Part shown: piece after piece, positions 1 through 6,765 of the stretch
How the letters are laid out: every line of letters starts with the position of its first letter
How positions within the stretch are numbered: position 1 is the stretch's first letter
Assembly (NCBI GenBank): GCA_937967535.1
Contig: CALCMV010000140.1
Span: forward strand, 1-23,777
Reading direction: 5' to 3'
Length of the DNA stretch: 23,777 nt
Source: an uncultured Saprospiraceae bacterium
Lineage (GTDB): Bacteria > Bacteroidota > Bacteroidia > Chitinophagales > Saprospiraceae
Notes under the pieces: model-generated
What the model was told of the DNA's origin: nothing
What the model saw: the letters and a program-made list of their open reading frames with translations, nothing else
Databases searched by the model: none
Position numbers and translations under genes: made by a program

Positions 1-353
1 TCATTTTTATCAAGCAATACATCAATTTTGAAAAACCGGAAATAAACCGTAAATTTGAAAACAAATCAGATATTATTTTAGGTAAAGAAATTACTATGAC
101 TTTAGAAGAAGCTATTTTAGCACATACCAAACAAGAAGGTAGAGAAGAAGGTAAAGAAGAAGGCAGAGAGGAAGGCATTGAAATCGGCGCACAACAAACC
201 GAGCAAAAATATGAAAAACAGCACAGGGAAATTATTCTTAACTTGCGAGAAAAGGGTATTCCTGATAATGAAATTGCGATAATAATGGGAATTTCGCTTG
301 AAGAAATTAATCGTTTATCAGCAATTAACCCGAAAGAAGAGGAAGAAGAATAG
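1..353 (+). CDS. Rpn family nuclease/transposase-like protein, C-terminal part (5' end outside window)
   Basis: The reading frame is open from base 3 to the TAA at 351-353, so the start lies upstream; the ATG at 96 is internal. The visible 117 residues have three parts. A short segment (about 1-31) ends in ILGKEITMTLEEAI. A Glu/Lys/Gly-rich segment of repeated EGREEG/EGKEEG units (about 37-50) looks like a charged helix. A C-terminal helix-turn-helix-like stretch contains LREKGIPDNEIAIIMGISLEEINRL split over about 80-107. Charged EGxEEG tails followed by such an end are typical of Rpn (recombination-promoting nuclease, PD-(D/E)XK) proteins common in Bacteroidota and Cyanobacteria, which nick DNA and promote RecA-independent recombination. 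The catalytic core is not in the window, so activity cannot be judged. The family call is from the tail alone. Confidence 0.65.
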   Translation, partial: IFIKQYINFEKPEINRKFENKSDIILGKEITMTLEEAILAHTKQEGREEGKEEGREEGIEIGAQQTEQKYEKQHREIILNLREKGIPDNEIAIIMGISLEEINRLSAINPKEEEEE

Positions 354-359
354 CCAAAA

Positions 360-435
360 GATTTTTGATTTTTGATTGATTCGCGAGTGTACATTAAAAT
401 TTTGCGAAGCAAAATTCAATCAAAAATCAAAAATC
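360..435. repeat. Palindromic element with 20-bp perfect arms at the 3' end of miaA
   Basis: The left arm 360-379 is the exact reverse complement of 416-435. Each arm is built from a 7-bp unit close to TCAAAAA, and the right side continues as degenerate units to about 455. The 36-bp loop contains a second hairpin, AATTTTGC-GAA-GCAAAATT, at 398-416. The element starts 7 bp after the stop of the upstream Rpn-like gene. It includes the stop codon of miaA (420-422) on the other strand, so it lies in the shared 3' region of two convergent genes. It could act as a bidirectional terminator or transcript-end hairpin, but there is no clean U-tract. Confidence 0.8.
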
Positions 436-1316
436 CCAAAATCAAAAATCCCGAAATCAACCCACCGCATCCCATCCACTTTCCGAAACCAAGTCATTTG
501 TCGCTTGGCATATCGGCGCGAATTACGTTTTATCAATCGAATGGCTTCTTCTCGGTCAATTTTCCCTTCAAAAAAATCAAACCACTCTTGATAGCCCACC
601 GTTTGCAACGAAGTCAGATGCCGAAGTGGGTACAATTCCCGCGCTTCCTGTTCCAATCCTGCTTCAAGCATCATATCTACACGCTTATTGATGCGCTCGT
701 ACAAGGTTTTGCGTTCCCACTCTACACCTATATATATAGGTACAAACGGACGCGGCGGTTTTTCTTTATTATGAAAATGCGAAAAGGGCTGCCCCGTAGC
801 CCTACACACCTCCAAAGCGCGAAGCAGTCGCTTAGGATTTTGCGTATCTACTTGTGCATAATATTCAGGGTCGAGTTCTTTTAATTCATTTTGAAGTGAT
901 GTAATACCCTCATTTTCAAATGATTGATTCAAACTTTCACGTATATGCACCGGCACATTTGGAAACTCATCCAAACCTTCGCATACCGCCCTAATAAAAA
1001 ATCCCGACCCACCAACCATAATGACGACCTTATTTTTTTTGTATAATTTTTCTAATAAAAAAAGGGCTTCACGCTCATATTCGCCCACGCTATACCTGTC
1101 GTGTATACTAAGATTATTGATAAAATGATGTGTTGCCTGTGCGAGTTCTTCCTGTGTGGGTTTGGCAGTACCGATATTCATTTCGCGGTAAAATTGGCGA
1201 CTATCTGCCGAGAGAATTTCGGTATTAAAATGCTGTGCAAGGCGAATCCCAAGCCCCGTTTTACCACTTGCCGTTGGTCCGCCTACAACTATTAAATATT
1301 TTTTATCGTTTTTCAC
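420..1316 (-). CDS. miaA: tRNA dimethylallyltransferase (MiaA)
   Basis: MiaA transfers a dimethylallyl group from DMAPP to N6 of A37 in tRNAs that read UNN codons. The 298-residue product has the P-loop GGPTASGKT at residues 12-20, followed by the family signatures SADSRQFYREMNIGTAKPT (about 36-54), VGGSGFFIRAV, and a C-terminal region with RRYAKRQMTWFRK, all diagnostic. Length is normal for the family. The ATG at 1316 fits the usual N-terminus just ahead of the P-loop strand. It is divergent from rplS, with a 95-bp shared promoter region. The last residues read GIFDFGIFDF and are encoded by the 7-bp repeat array of the adjacent palindrome, so the natural C-terminus has probably been replaced or extended by repeat sequence. 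The catalytic core is untouched. Confidence 0.97.
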   Translation of the reverse strand: MKNDKKYLIVVGGPTASGKTGLGIRLAQHFNTEILSADSRQFYREMNIGTAKPTQEELAQATHHFINNLSIHDRYSVGEYEREALFLLEKLYKKNKVVIMVGGSGFFIRAVCEGLDEFPNVPVHIRESLNQSFENEGITSLQNELKELDPEYYAQVDTQNPKRLLRALEVCRATGQPFSHFHNKEKPPRPFVPIYIGVEWERKTLYERINKRVDMMLEAGLEQEARELYPLRHLTSLQTVGYQEWFDFFEGKIDREEAIRLIKRNSRRYAKRQMTWFRKVDGMRWVDFGIFDFGIFDF

Positions 1317-1359
1317 AATATTTTTTGAATCAGAAAGTACAAAGTAAAGAAAAAATACT

Positions 1360-1367
1360 TATCTTTG
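1360..1367 (+). promoter_or_regulatory. Bacteroidota -7 promoter element for rplS
   Basis: TATCTTTG matches the Bacteroidota housekeeping sigma -7 consensus TAnnTTTG. It sits 44 bp upstream of the rplS ATG, leaving a leader of roughly 35-40 nt. No convincing -33 TTTG was found at the usual distance. Confidence 0.7.
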
Positions 1368-1411
1368 CATCCACATTTAAAAAAGGACAACATTTTATAA
1401 AGATTATAGTC

Positions 1412-1774
1412 ATGAGCGATTTAATAAAGTTCGTTACAGAGCAGGAACAAAAGAAAAGCAATTTTCCGAATTTCCGTGCAGGTGATAACGTTACTGTCGG
1501 TTATAAAATCATTGAGGGAGCGAAAGAGCGTATCCAAAATTTCAAAGGAGATGTGATTCAGATTAAGGGAGAAGGATTGGGTAAAACATTTACCGTTCGC
1601 AAAATGTCGAATGGCGTAGGTGTAGAGCGTATATTTCCTTTTTCAGCTTCTACCATTACCGAAATTAAGATAAACAAACACGGAAAAGTACGCCGCGCAA
1701 AATTGTACTACTTACGCGACCTGATTGGTAAGAAGGCGCGTATCAAAGAGAGAAAATTCGTTAAACAGAATTAA
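1412..1774 (+). CDS. rplS: 50S ribosomal protein L19
   Basis: This is a structural protein of the large ribosomal subunit at the 30S-50S interface. The 120-residue product carries the L19 signatures FRAGDNVTVGYKIIEGAKER (about 22-41), FKGDVIQIKGEGLGKTFTVRK in two runs, the core GVGVERIFPF (about 70-79), and the basic end RRAKLYYLRDLIGKKARIKE. The reading frame is open further upstream to 1235, but the ATG at 1412 gives the correct family length and follows the -7 element at 1360. An A/G-rich stretch (AAAAAAGGACAA, about 1379-1390) lies too far upstream to be a normal ribosome binding site. It is monocistronic, followed by a strong terminator. Confidence 0.98.
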   Translation: MSDLIKFVTEQEQKKSNFPNFRAGDNVTVGYKIIEGAKERIQNFKGDVIQIKGEGLGKTFTVRKMSNGVGVERIFPFSASTITEIKINKHGKVRRAKLYYLRDLIGKKARIKERKFVKQN

Positions 1775-1811
1775 TAATTACACGTTCATTATAAACGTGT
1801 TCTTTCCGAAG

Positions 1812-1837
1812 ACCCTTCCGCAAGGAAGGGTTTTTTT
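1812..1837 (+). terminator. Rho-independent terminator of rplS
   Basis: The stem ACCCTTCC/GGAAGGGT closes on a GCAA tetraloop and is followed by a run of seven T, starting 37 bp after the rplS stop. A weaker hairpin, ACACGTT/AACGTGT (1780-1800), precedes it. The second half of that hairpin (1793-1802) can instead pair with GAACACGTTT at 1842-1851, enclosing the terminator. The T-run is only on the plus-strand side, so it serves rplS rather than paaC. Confidence 0.9.
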
Positions 1838-1882
1838 ATTTGAACACGTTTTCTGACAGCAAAGTGTTCTGACTTCGTAAAA

Positions 1883-2638
1883 TCACCACTCCGCCCCCGG
1901 ATAAGCCCTTTGCATAAACTGCATTTCCGCCAAAATAAAACCCAAATGTTCGGAGTGCTGTCCTTGCTTACCACCTTTCTGCATCCAATTACTTTCAGGT
2001 TTCTGCAAAGTAGCTCTTCTAAGAATGGCATCTACTTTCTCCTCCACATATGGATGTATTTTATTCAAATCCACTCCAATTCCGGCTTTCGCTGCTTCCT
2101 CGTCGAGTGCATCCGGCGTACACAATTCTCCGGTGTACATCCAAAGCTCGTCCAGTGCATTTTGCATTTTCATGTGGCTTTCCTCTGTGCCGTCGCCGAG
2201 TCGCGCTGTCCATTCAGATGAATAACGCAAATGGTATTTGATTTCTTTCAAAGATTTTTCAGCTATTGCCGAAATCTGTGTATCTGTACTATTTTTCAAT
2301 TCATTATAAAAATAAAAATTAAAACTATCATACAGAAATTGTCGCATAATCGTTTGCCCCCAATTTCCATTGGGCTGCTCTACGAGCAAAACATTTTTGT
2401 ATTTGAGCGGGTCGCGCAGAAAAGCAAAATCATCTTCTGTGCGTCCTTTAGCCTCAAATTTTGCGGCATACTGATACAAATTTCGTGCTTGACCGATAAA
2501 GTCCAAAGCAATATTCGTCAGTGCGATGTCCTGTTCCAAAATTGGTCCGTGACCGCACCATTCCGACAGGCGTTGCCCCAAAATCATGGGGCTATCCGCC
2601 AAGCGAAGTATATAATTTAAATGATTGGTATTATTCAA
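1883..2638 (-). CDS. paaC: 1,2-phenylacetyl-CoA epoxidase subunit PaaC
   Basis: PaaC is the structural, non-catalytic ferritin-like partner of PaaA in the PaaABCE monooxygenase, which epoxidises the ring of phenylacetyl-CoA in aerobic phenylacetate degradation. Family signatures are LILGQRLSEWCGHGP-like PMILGQRLSEWCGHGP (about 16-31), ILEQDIALTNIALDFIGQAR, LRYSSEWTARLGDGTEES, and the C-terminal GKQGQHSEHLGFILAEMQ. I chose the TTG at 2636-2638, giving an N-terminus MNNTNHLNYILRLAD of family length. A longer frame opens at TTG 2684-2686, but its first 11 codons are exactly the left arm of the intergenic repeat, so that start is unlikely. No ATG is available before residue 17 of the chosen form. 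No Shine-Dalgarno is seen at either start. It is the last gene of the paaABC operon, convergent with rplS. Confidence 0.94.
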   Translation of the reverse strand: MNNTNHLNYILRLADSPMILGQRLSEWCGHGPILEQDIALTNIALDFIGQARNLYQYAAKFEAKGRTEDDFAFLRDPLKYKNVLLVEQPNGNWGQTIMRQFLYDSFNFYFYNELKNSTDTQISAIAEKSLKEIKYHLRYSSEWTARLGDGTEESHMKMQNALDELWMYTGELCTPDALDEEAAKAGIGVDLNKIHPYVEEKVDAILRRATLQKPESNWMQKGGKQGQHSEHLGFILAEMQFMQRAYPGAEW

Positions 2639-2653
2639 AGGAAAGAGATTTTT

Positions 2654-2783
2654 AAGTTCAAGCGCAAGTACAGGAATCAAGTTCAAATTTCAGGAATTTG
2701 CTACGCAAATTTTTCATGTGTAAAGATTTGGCTTCGCTAAATCACACAACTTGAACTTGTGCTTGATTCTTGTGCTTGAACTT
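2654..2783. repeat. Inverted repeat filling the paaB-paaC spacer
   Basis: A 33-bp arm at 2654-2686 and its inverted partner at 2751-2783 match at about three quarters of positions. Both are built from units resembling AAGTTCAAG and CACAAG. The intervening 64 bp contains AATTTGC-TA-CGCAAATT (about 2695-2710) and TTTGGC-TT-CGCTAAA-like mini-hairpins. The right arm reaches the paaB stop codon (2783-2785), and the left arm reaches into the 5' region of paaC. In the paa mRNA it would fold into a long intercistronic hairpin. Confidence 0.75.
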
Positions 2784-3070
2784 TACATATGTTTCACTTC
2801 ATCCGGCAAATCATAAAACGTAGGATGCCGATACACCTTATCCGTAGCCGGTTCAAACAATTCGTCACTCGCATCGGGATTACTCGCGCTAATATGCACC
2901 GATTCCACGACCCAAATACTCACACCTTCCTTGCGGCGCGTATAGACATCGCGTGCATTTTCGATAGCCATTTCCGCATTAGTAGCATGGAGACTGCCCA
3001 CATGTTTGTGATTCAAACCCTGTTTGCTGCGAATAAAAACCTCCCAGAGAGGCCAGTTCTTTTTACTCAT
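2783..3070 (-). CDS. paaB: 1,2-phenylacetyl-CoA epoxidase subunit PaaB
   Basis: PaaB is the small subunit that bridges PaaA-PaaC dimers in the epoxidase complex. The 95-residue product starts MSKKNWPLWEVFIRSKQGLN and continues HKHVGSLHATNAEMAIENAR, DVYTRRKEGVSIWVVES and a C-terminal ATDKVYRHPTFYDLPDEVKH. These segments are highly conserved in PaaB, and the length is typical. It lies between paaA (90-bp gap) and paaC (144-bp gap to the chosen start). Both gaps are occupied by palindromes, which is unusual for a tightly coordinated three-subunit enzyme. Confidence 0.96.
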   Translation of the reverse strand: MSKKNWPLWEVFIRSKQGLNHKHVGSLHATNAEMAIENARDVYTRRKEGVSIWVVESVHISASNPDASDELFEPATDKVYRHPTFYDLPDEVKHM

Positions 3071-3082
3071 TATCGGTATAAA

Positions 3083-3137
3083 AAACCTAGTTAATCGTAG
3101 AGAAAATTCATGAATTTTCTCTACGATTAACTGGTTT
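3083..3137. repeat. Near-perfect 55-bp palindrome between paaA and paaB
   Basis: Bases 3089-3110 are the exact reverse complement of 3111-3132, a perfect 44-bp palindrome with no loop, centred on TTCATGAA. It extends by AAACC (3083-3087) and GGTTT (3133-3137) with one unpaired base. It begins 12 bp upstream of the paaB start codon and ends 23 bp before the paaA stop on the minus strand. As RNA it would form a very stable hairpin immediately upstream of paaB translation. Confidence 0.9.
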
Positions 3138-3160
3138 AATGAATGTATAATTTCTTAAAA

Positions 3161-4126
3161 TTAAGCAACTTTGGCAACGGAAGCTACTTCACACTGTTCT
3201 TGCTTCTCCGCATAAGCCATTGCTGCTTCGCGTACCCACGCACCTTCCTCGTGCGCTTTTTTACGTGCGTTCAGACGTTGACGATTACATGGTCCGTTCC
3301 CTTTCACCACTTGCCAAAACTCATCCCAATTAATCGTACCGAAATCCCAATGCCCTGTTTCTTCATTATATTTAAGGTCGGGGTCGGGAAGCGTGACACC
3401 CAAAATTTCCGCCTGACCAACACAGACATCCACAAATTTTTGACGCAAATCATCATTCGTAAATCGCTTGATTTTCCACTTCATGGACTGTGCCGTATTC
3501 GGCGAATCTTTGTCCGAAGGACCAAACATCATCACAGAGGGCCACCACCAACGATTGACAGCATCTTGCAACATGGCGCGTTGTTCGTCTGTGCCTTTAC
3601 TTAGCGTCAGCAGGATTTCAAACCCTTGTCTTTGATGGAAAGATTCTTCCTTACACACACGCACCATCGCCCGCGCATACGGACCATACGAGCATCTGCA
3701 AATCGGGACTTGATTCATAATTGCCGCACCATCTACCAACCAACCAATCGCGCCAATATCTGCCCAAGTTGTTGTTGGGTAATTAAATATACTTGAGTAT
3801 TTTGCTTTACCTGTATGTAGTTGGTCGAGCAGTGTATCGCGTTCTATGCCCAGCGTTTCGCAGGCACTATATAGGTACAAACCGTGTCCGGCTTCGTCCT
3901 GTACCTTTGCCAACAAACCCAATTTTCGGCGCAAAGAAGGCGCACGAGTAATCCAATTTCCTTCCGGCAACATCCCTACAATTTCGGAATGTGCATGTTG
4001 GGAAATCTGACGAATTAAGGTCTTGCGATACTTTTCAGGCATCCAATCTTTCGGCTCAATTTTGATTTCCGCGTCTACTTTCGCCTGAAAGTTGTCCTCC
4101 AATGATAATTGTTTTGCGTCTGTCAT
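3161..4126 (-). CDS. paaA: 1,2-phenylacetyl-CoA epoxidase subunit PaaA (catalytic)
   Basis: PaaA is the di-iron catalytic subunit of phenylacetyl-CoA epoxidase. The 321-residue product shows the diagnostic stretches HAHSEIVGMLPEGNWITRAP (about 45-64), KVQDEAGHGLYLYSACETLG with the E..H iron-ligand pattern (about 75-94), a second ligand region VCKEESFHQRQGFEILL (about 151-167), and RWWWPSVMMFGPSDKDSPN. Length and order match the family. The ATG at 4124-4126 is the first in frame, and a -7-like element ends 5 bp upstream. It is the first gene of paaA-paaB-paaC. No paaE reductase or paaD lies next to it on either side, so those functions must be encoded elsewhere. Confidence 0.97.
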   Translation of the reverse strand: MTDAKQLSLEDNFQAKVDAEIKIEPKDWMPEKYRKTLIRQISQHAHSEIVGMLPEGNWITRAPSLRRKLGLLAKVQDEAGHGLYLYSACETLGIERDTLLDQLHTGKAKYSSIFNYPTTTWADIGAIGWLVDGAAIMNQVPICRCSYGPYARAMVRVCKEESFHQRQGFEILLTLSKGTDEQRAMLQDAVNRWWWPSVMMFGPSDKDSPNTAQSMKWKIKRFTNDDLRQKFVDVCVGQAEILGVTLPDPDLKYNEETGHWDFGTINWDEFWQVVKGNGPCNRQRLNARKKAHEEGAWVREAAMAYAEKQEQCEVASVAKVA

Positions 4127-4131
4127 AGCTA

Positions 4132-4139
4132 CAAAGTTA
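4132..4139 (-). promoter_or_regulatory. Candidate -7 element of the paaABC operon
   Basis: On the minus strand this reads TAACTTTG, matching TAnnTTTG. It ends only 5 nt before the paaA ATG, so transcription from it would start at or very near the start codon (leaderless or nearly so). No good -33 element is visible. A chance match in AT-rich DNA remains possible. Confidence 0.4.
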
Positions 4140-4521
4140 AAGAATAATTTGATGATAAGTTAACGAAATTTTGCAAGAATCGTTTAATATCAAGTGCAAA
4201 TTGTATTCATTTGGTAAGCAAAACGATTTAGTTGACACTTTTTTTAAATGTGTTGGATGTGAAATATAAAAGTGTTTGTAGTGCGTGTACAATATATTTG
4301 CGTTTTTTTATTGTTAAAAAAAATTAAAAATCAACAAATTAAAAATGACTCGCATCCACTCGCGTTCTACCAATTTACATTTTACAACTTGTCCCGACGA
4401 ATGACAGGATTATTTTAATTTGAAGATAAAAGTGTCAACTGCAATTCTAAACATGCCAAAATTCATAATTTTTTTCTACATTCGTATTTGTATTTGAACT
4501 TGACTTTGGATAAAATGAAAA
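4140..4521. other. Gene-free AT-rich spacer upstream of paaA
   Basis: No supportable reading frame or RNA gene was found here. The only signal is a plus-strand TATATTTG at 4293-4300 that fits the -7 consensus, but it is about 500 bp from the next plus-strand gene and has no correctly spaced -33. Part of the segment must hold the upstream control region of the paa operon. Confidence 0.4.
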
Positions 4522-4768
4522 GAGTGTGTAAAATATTAGGGGCATTTTAATGTATTTAAACATAATTTAAAATGAAAACTGCCACAAAGACACGAAGACA
4601 CAAAGTATAAATTGCTGATAAGCATGAAAATTCTTTGTGCCTTTGTGTCTTTGTAGCAAAGTTAAAGGTGTGCAGTAGTATGTGTTTTGGCTTTTCATAT
4701 CTGATTGCCTCTAATATTTTACACACTCATTTAAATTCATTTGTCATTCAAAATTTGGCGAAGACATT
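4522..4768. repeat. MITE-like element with 23-bp terminal inverted repeats and a nested inverted array
   Basis: The 23-bp sequence at 4522-4544 (GAGTGTGTAAAATATT, then AGGGGCA) recurs inverted at 4706-4728 with a single mismatch, bounding 207 bp. Inside lies another inverted pair at 4583-4655. Beyond the right repeat, 4746-4768 (ending GGCGAAGACATT) recurs almost identically and inverted at 16198-16219 beside a related element, so the true boundary is probably near 4768. It has no coding capacity. No clear target-site duplication was found. Confidence 0.7.
4583..4655. repeat. Inverted arms of 8-bp tandem units (CACAAAGA type)
   Basis: The left arm 4583-4605 is three tandem units CACAAAGA, CACGAAGA, CACAAAG. 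The right arm 4633-4655 is its inverted counterpart, with 20 of 23 positions complementary, separated by 27 bp. It is nested inside the 4522-4768 element. Arrays of this kind are widespread in unrelated environmental genomes (general knowledge). Confidence 0.75.
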
Positions 4769-4811
4769 ACAGTAACGAGCAAATAATAAACTGATTATCC
4801 TCTAATTATCT

Positions 4812-5330
4812 ATGAAACAATTACTCTATACATTTATTTTCTTTTGTTTGGCAATGTCCCTTTCTGCCCAACAAATCTCCTTGAATTTTGAGTCTTTTCC
4901 CGGTGTGGCATATCGCGGCGGTGGTGGCTACTTTTATGGCGGCGGTGGCTTCGAATTGACTTATCAACAGGATTTGGGAAAGGATAGAATACGCGGCGGC
5001 TTGGAATATCGAATAATAGATTGGGGCAATCAGGTGAGTATCAATGCGGCTTACAACATGACCTACTATACACAAAAGGCTTGGCGCATATCGGGTACTT
5101 CGGGGCTACAACTCGGCTTGGCACTTTTTCGACAAACACCTTTATTTGCTTGGGGATTGGAGTATACCCCCGAAGTGGAATGGCAATCTCAAAAGCGATT
5201 TTTTGCCAATGCCGGTTTAGGTATTCGATTTACAAACAGTCCGAAATACAGAAATTATTCTAGTATCAATTCCGTTTGGGAATTGCCTGTGCGGATAGGT
5301 TGGGGTTTTCGGTTGGGAAAGAAGCCTTAG
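4812..5330 (+). CDS. Predicted secreted small outer-membrane beta-barrel-like protein
   Basis: I do not recognise a named family. The 172-residue product starts with a clear signal peptide (MKQLLYTFIFFCLAMSLSAQ, cleavage expected after residue 19 or 20). The rest is aromatic- and glycine-rich, with alternating strands such as GGLEYRIIDWGNQVSINAAY, LQLGLALF, FAWGLEYTPEVEWQ, FFANAGLGIRF, and a final strand VRIGWGFRLGKKP. This is the pattern of a small 8-stranded outer-membrane barrel. A Gly-rich stretch (RGGGGYFYGGGG, about 35-46) lies near the N-terminus. The ATG at 4812 is immediately ahead of the signal peptide. It stands alone between two gaps and is convergent with rfaE1. Function unknown; a barrel is inferred from pattern only. 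Confidence 0.75.
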   Translation: MKQLLYTFIFFCLAMSLSAQQISLNFESFPGVAYRGGGGYFYGGGGFELTYQQDLGKDRIRGGLEYRIIDWGNQVSINAAYNMTYYTQKAWRISGTSGLQLGLALFRQTPLFAWGLEYTPEVEWQSQKRFFANAGLGIRFTNSPKYRNYSSINSVWELPVRIGWGFRLGKKP

Positions 5331-5350
5331 AAGATGTTTAATTGGATTTT

Positions 5351-5383
5351 GGAAATTAGGTAACTGGGAAATTAGAAATTAGG
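5351..5383. repeat. Short array of GGAAATTAG-like units
   Basis: Degenerate units GGAAATTAG, GGTAACTGG, GAAATTAG, AAATTAGG follow the stop of the barrel gene by about 20 bp. The same unit, inverted, forms the arms of the element at 6552-6737. The rest of the spacer to 5472 is AT-rich with nothing else recognisable. Confidence 0.5.
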
Positions 5384-5472
5384 CTAACAAAGACATAATC
5401 TATTATTTATCAATAAAATAAAAATTATAATAAAATTAATTTGAAATAAAATACAAATAATACATTTATTGA

Positions 5473-6453
5473 TTACAGGGCTTCACTTTCTTTCTTTAAT
5501 TCCTGCAAATCTATCGGTACTACACCTACTTTTTCACACACCAAGCCACCTGCAAGATTGGCGAGTTGTACCATCGTTTTTGGGTCTGATTTGGTGGCAA
5601 TACCGAGTGCCATGAGGCTCAAAACGGTATCGCCTGCACCCGATACATCGGCGATATTTCGTACTTCGGCGGGAATGATAAAATTCGTTTTGCCATCGTC
5701 GAAATACATGCCTTTACTCGAAAGGGTGATGAGTGTGTAAAGATTGCCGATTTCCTGACGGATGGCAGTGGCAGCTTTTTCGAGTGTCGCATGATCATCC
5801 GGGTCAATTTCAAAATCCAACATGGCGCGTACTTCCCGCAAATTGGGCTTGAAAAGTGTAGCGCGGCGATAGGCAAAAAAATTGGCAAATTTTGGGTCAA
5901 CTACCGTCGGAATATCGCGTCGAATGGCTTCTGTCAAGACACTTCGGATGAGTTCGGCAGTGAGTACGCCTTTATTATAATCCTGAAAAATAATAACATG
6001 TATTTCGTTGGTATCAAGTATGGTAGTAATTTTTTTACGGAGTTCTTGGCTTTCTTTTTTATTGAGGGCATGCTTGTGTTCGTAGTCGAGTCGGATGAGT
6101 TGTTGATTGCGGGAGAGTACGCGGGATTTTACGGTGGTCATCCGCGCAGATGAAGGTAAGATTCCGGTTTTAGAGATTTTTTTCTGTTGGAGTATTTTCG
6201 TAAAAATAGCACCATCGTCATCATCGCCAATCACGCTACACAGATAAGTGGCGGCTCCTAAAGACTTGAGATTGAGCGCGACATTGGCTGCACCGCCAAG
6301 CCGATTTTCGGTATGTTGTACATGCACCACAGGTACAGGGGCTTCGGGCGAAATGCGTTCCACATTGCCGGACACATATCGGTCAAGCATCACATCTCCT
6401 ATTAGCAACACATTCACCCCCGCAAAAGCCTCGAAAATATCGTCCGTTTTCAT
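5473..6453 (-). CDS. rfaE1: D-glycero-beta-D-manno-heptose-7-phosphate kinase (single-domain)
   Basis: This PfkB/ribokinase-fold kinase phosphorylates D-glycero-D-manno-heptose 7-phosphate to the 1,7-bisphosphate in ADP-heptose synthesis for lipopolysaccharide. The 326-residue product shows VLLIGDVMLDRYVSGNVERI (about 15-34), SPEAPVPVV, the PfkB signature LGGAANVALNLKSLGA (about 52-67), the central DPKFANFFAYRRATLFKPN, and the catalytic ADVSGAGDTVLS (about 267-278) with the conserved Asp. Bacterial HldE proteins often fuse this domain to a nucleotidyltransferase. Here the gene ends after the kinase domain, so a separate rfaE2-type gene is expected elsewhere. The ATG at 6453 follows a -7-like element by 4 nt. 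Other PfkB sugar kinases are less likely because of the SPEAPVPVV motif. Confidence 0.93.
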   Translation of the reverse strand: MKTDDIFEAFAGVNVLLIGDVMLDRYVSGNVERISPEAPVPVVHVQHTENRLGGAANVALNLKSLGAATYLCSVIGDDDDGAIFTKILQQKKISKTGILPSSARMTTVKSRVLSRNQQLIRLDYEHKHALNKKESQELRKKITTILDTNEIHVIIFQDYNKGVLTAELIRSVLTEAIRRDIPTVVDPKFANFFAYRRATLFKPNLREVRAMLDFEIDPDDHATLEKAATAIRQEIGNLYTLITLSSKGMYFDDGKTNFIIPAEVRNIADVSGAGDTVLSLMALGIATKSDPKTMVQLANLAGGLVCEKVGVVPIDLQELKKESEAL

Positions 6454-6457
6454 TTCG

Positions 6458-6465
6458 CAAAAATA
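6458..6465 (-). promoter_or_regulatory. Candidate -7 element of rfaE1
   Basis: On the minus strand this reads TATTTTTG, ending 4 nt before the rfaE1 ATG. It is the same very close arrangement seen at paaA, implying a leaderless or very short leader if used. An A/T-rich chance match cannot be excluded. Confidence 0.35.
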
Positions 6466-6551
6466 ATAATGGAATAACTAAGGATAAGTGATGAATAATG
6501 AATGATGAATTATTTGGAATGAATCTAATTTGAAAATTGCAAGTTATTAGA

Positions 6552-6737
6552 CTTTGGACATTTTGGAAACTGGGGAATTGGGAAATTCGGTTTTAAATTG
6601 TAAGTAACTGATTATCAGAAGTTTTAATTTTATTAAAATAAAAAAACATTTAATTATTTTTATTTTATAATTAGTTGATAAAAAATGATTTACCTAATAT
6701 CGAATTTCCTAATTTCCTAATTCCCTAATGTCCAAAG
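6552..6737. repeat. Inverted repeat with GGAAATTA-type tandem arms
   Basis: The left arm 6552-6589 and right arm 6701-6737 are inverted copies. Both begin or end with CTTTGGACATT and continue as 8-9 bp units around GGAAATTAG, closing with GAAATTCG. Weaker pairing extends outwards to about 6531 and 6765, where AGTAACGAGCAAATAATA occurs (6748-6765); the identical 18-mer also lies at 4771-4788. The core between the arms is strongly AT-rich. The element fills the rfaE1-mnmD spacer; no gene is present in 6454-6765. Confidence 0.7.
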
Positions 6738-6765
6738 CCCAGAAGTTAGTAACGAGCAAATAATA

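Noticed and set aside
372..884. Plus-strand 170-codon frame over miaA
   Set aside because: Antisense shadow of a clearly conserved gene.
1235..1411. Upstream extension of the rplS frame
   Set aside because: It overlaps the miaA start and the rplS promoter; the ATG at 1412 gives the standard L19 length.
4127..4811. tRNA or small RNA gene in the long spacer
   Set aside because: No cloverleaf or T-loop consensus could be found; the visible structure is explained by inverted repeats.
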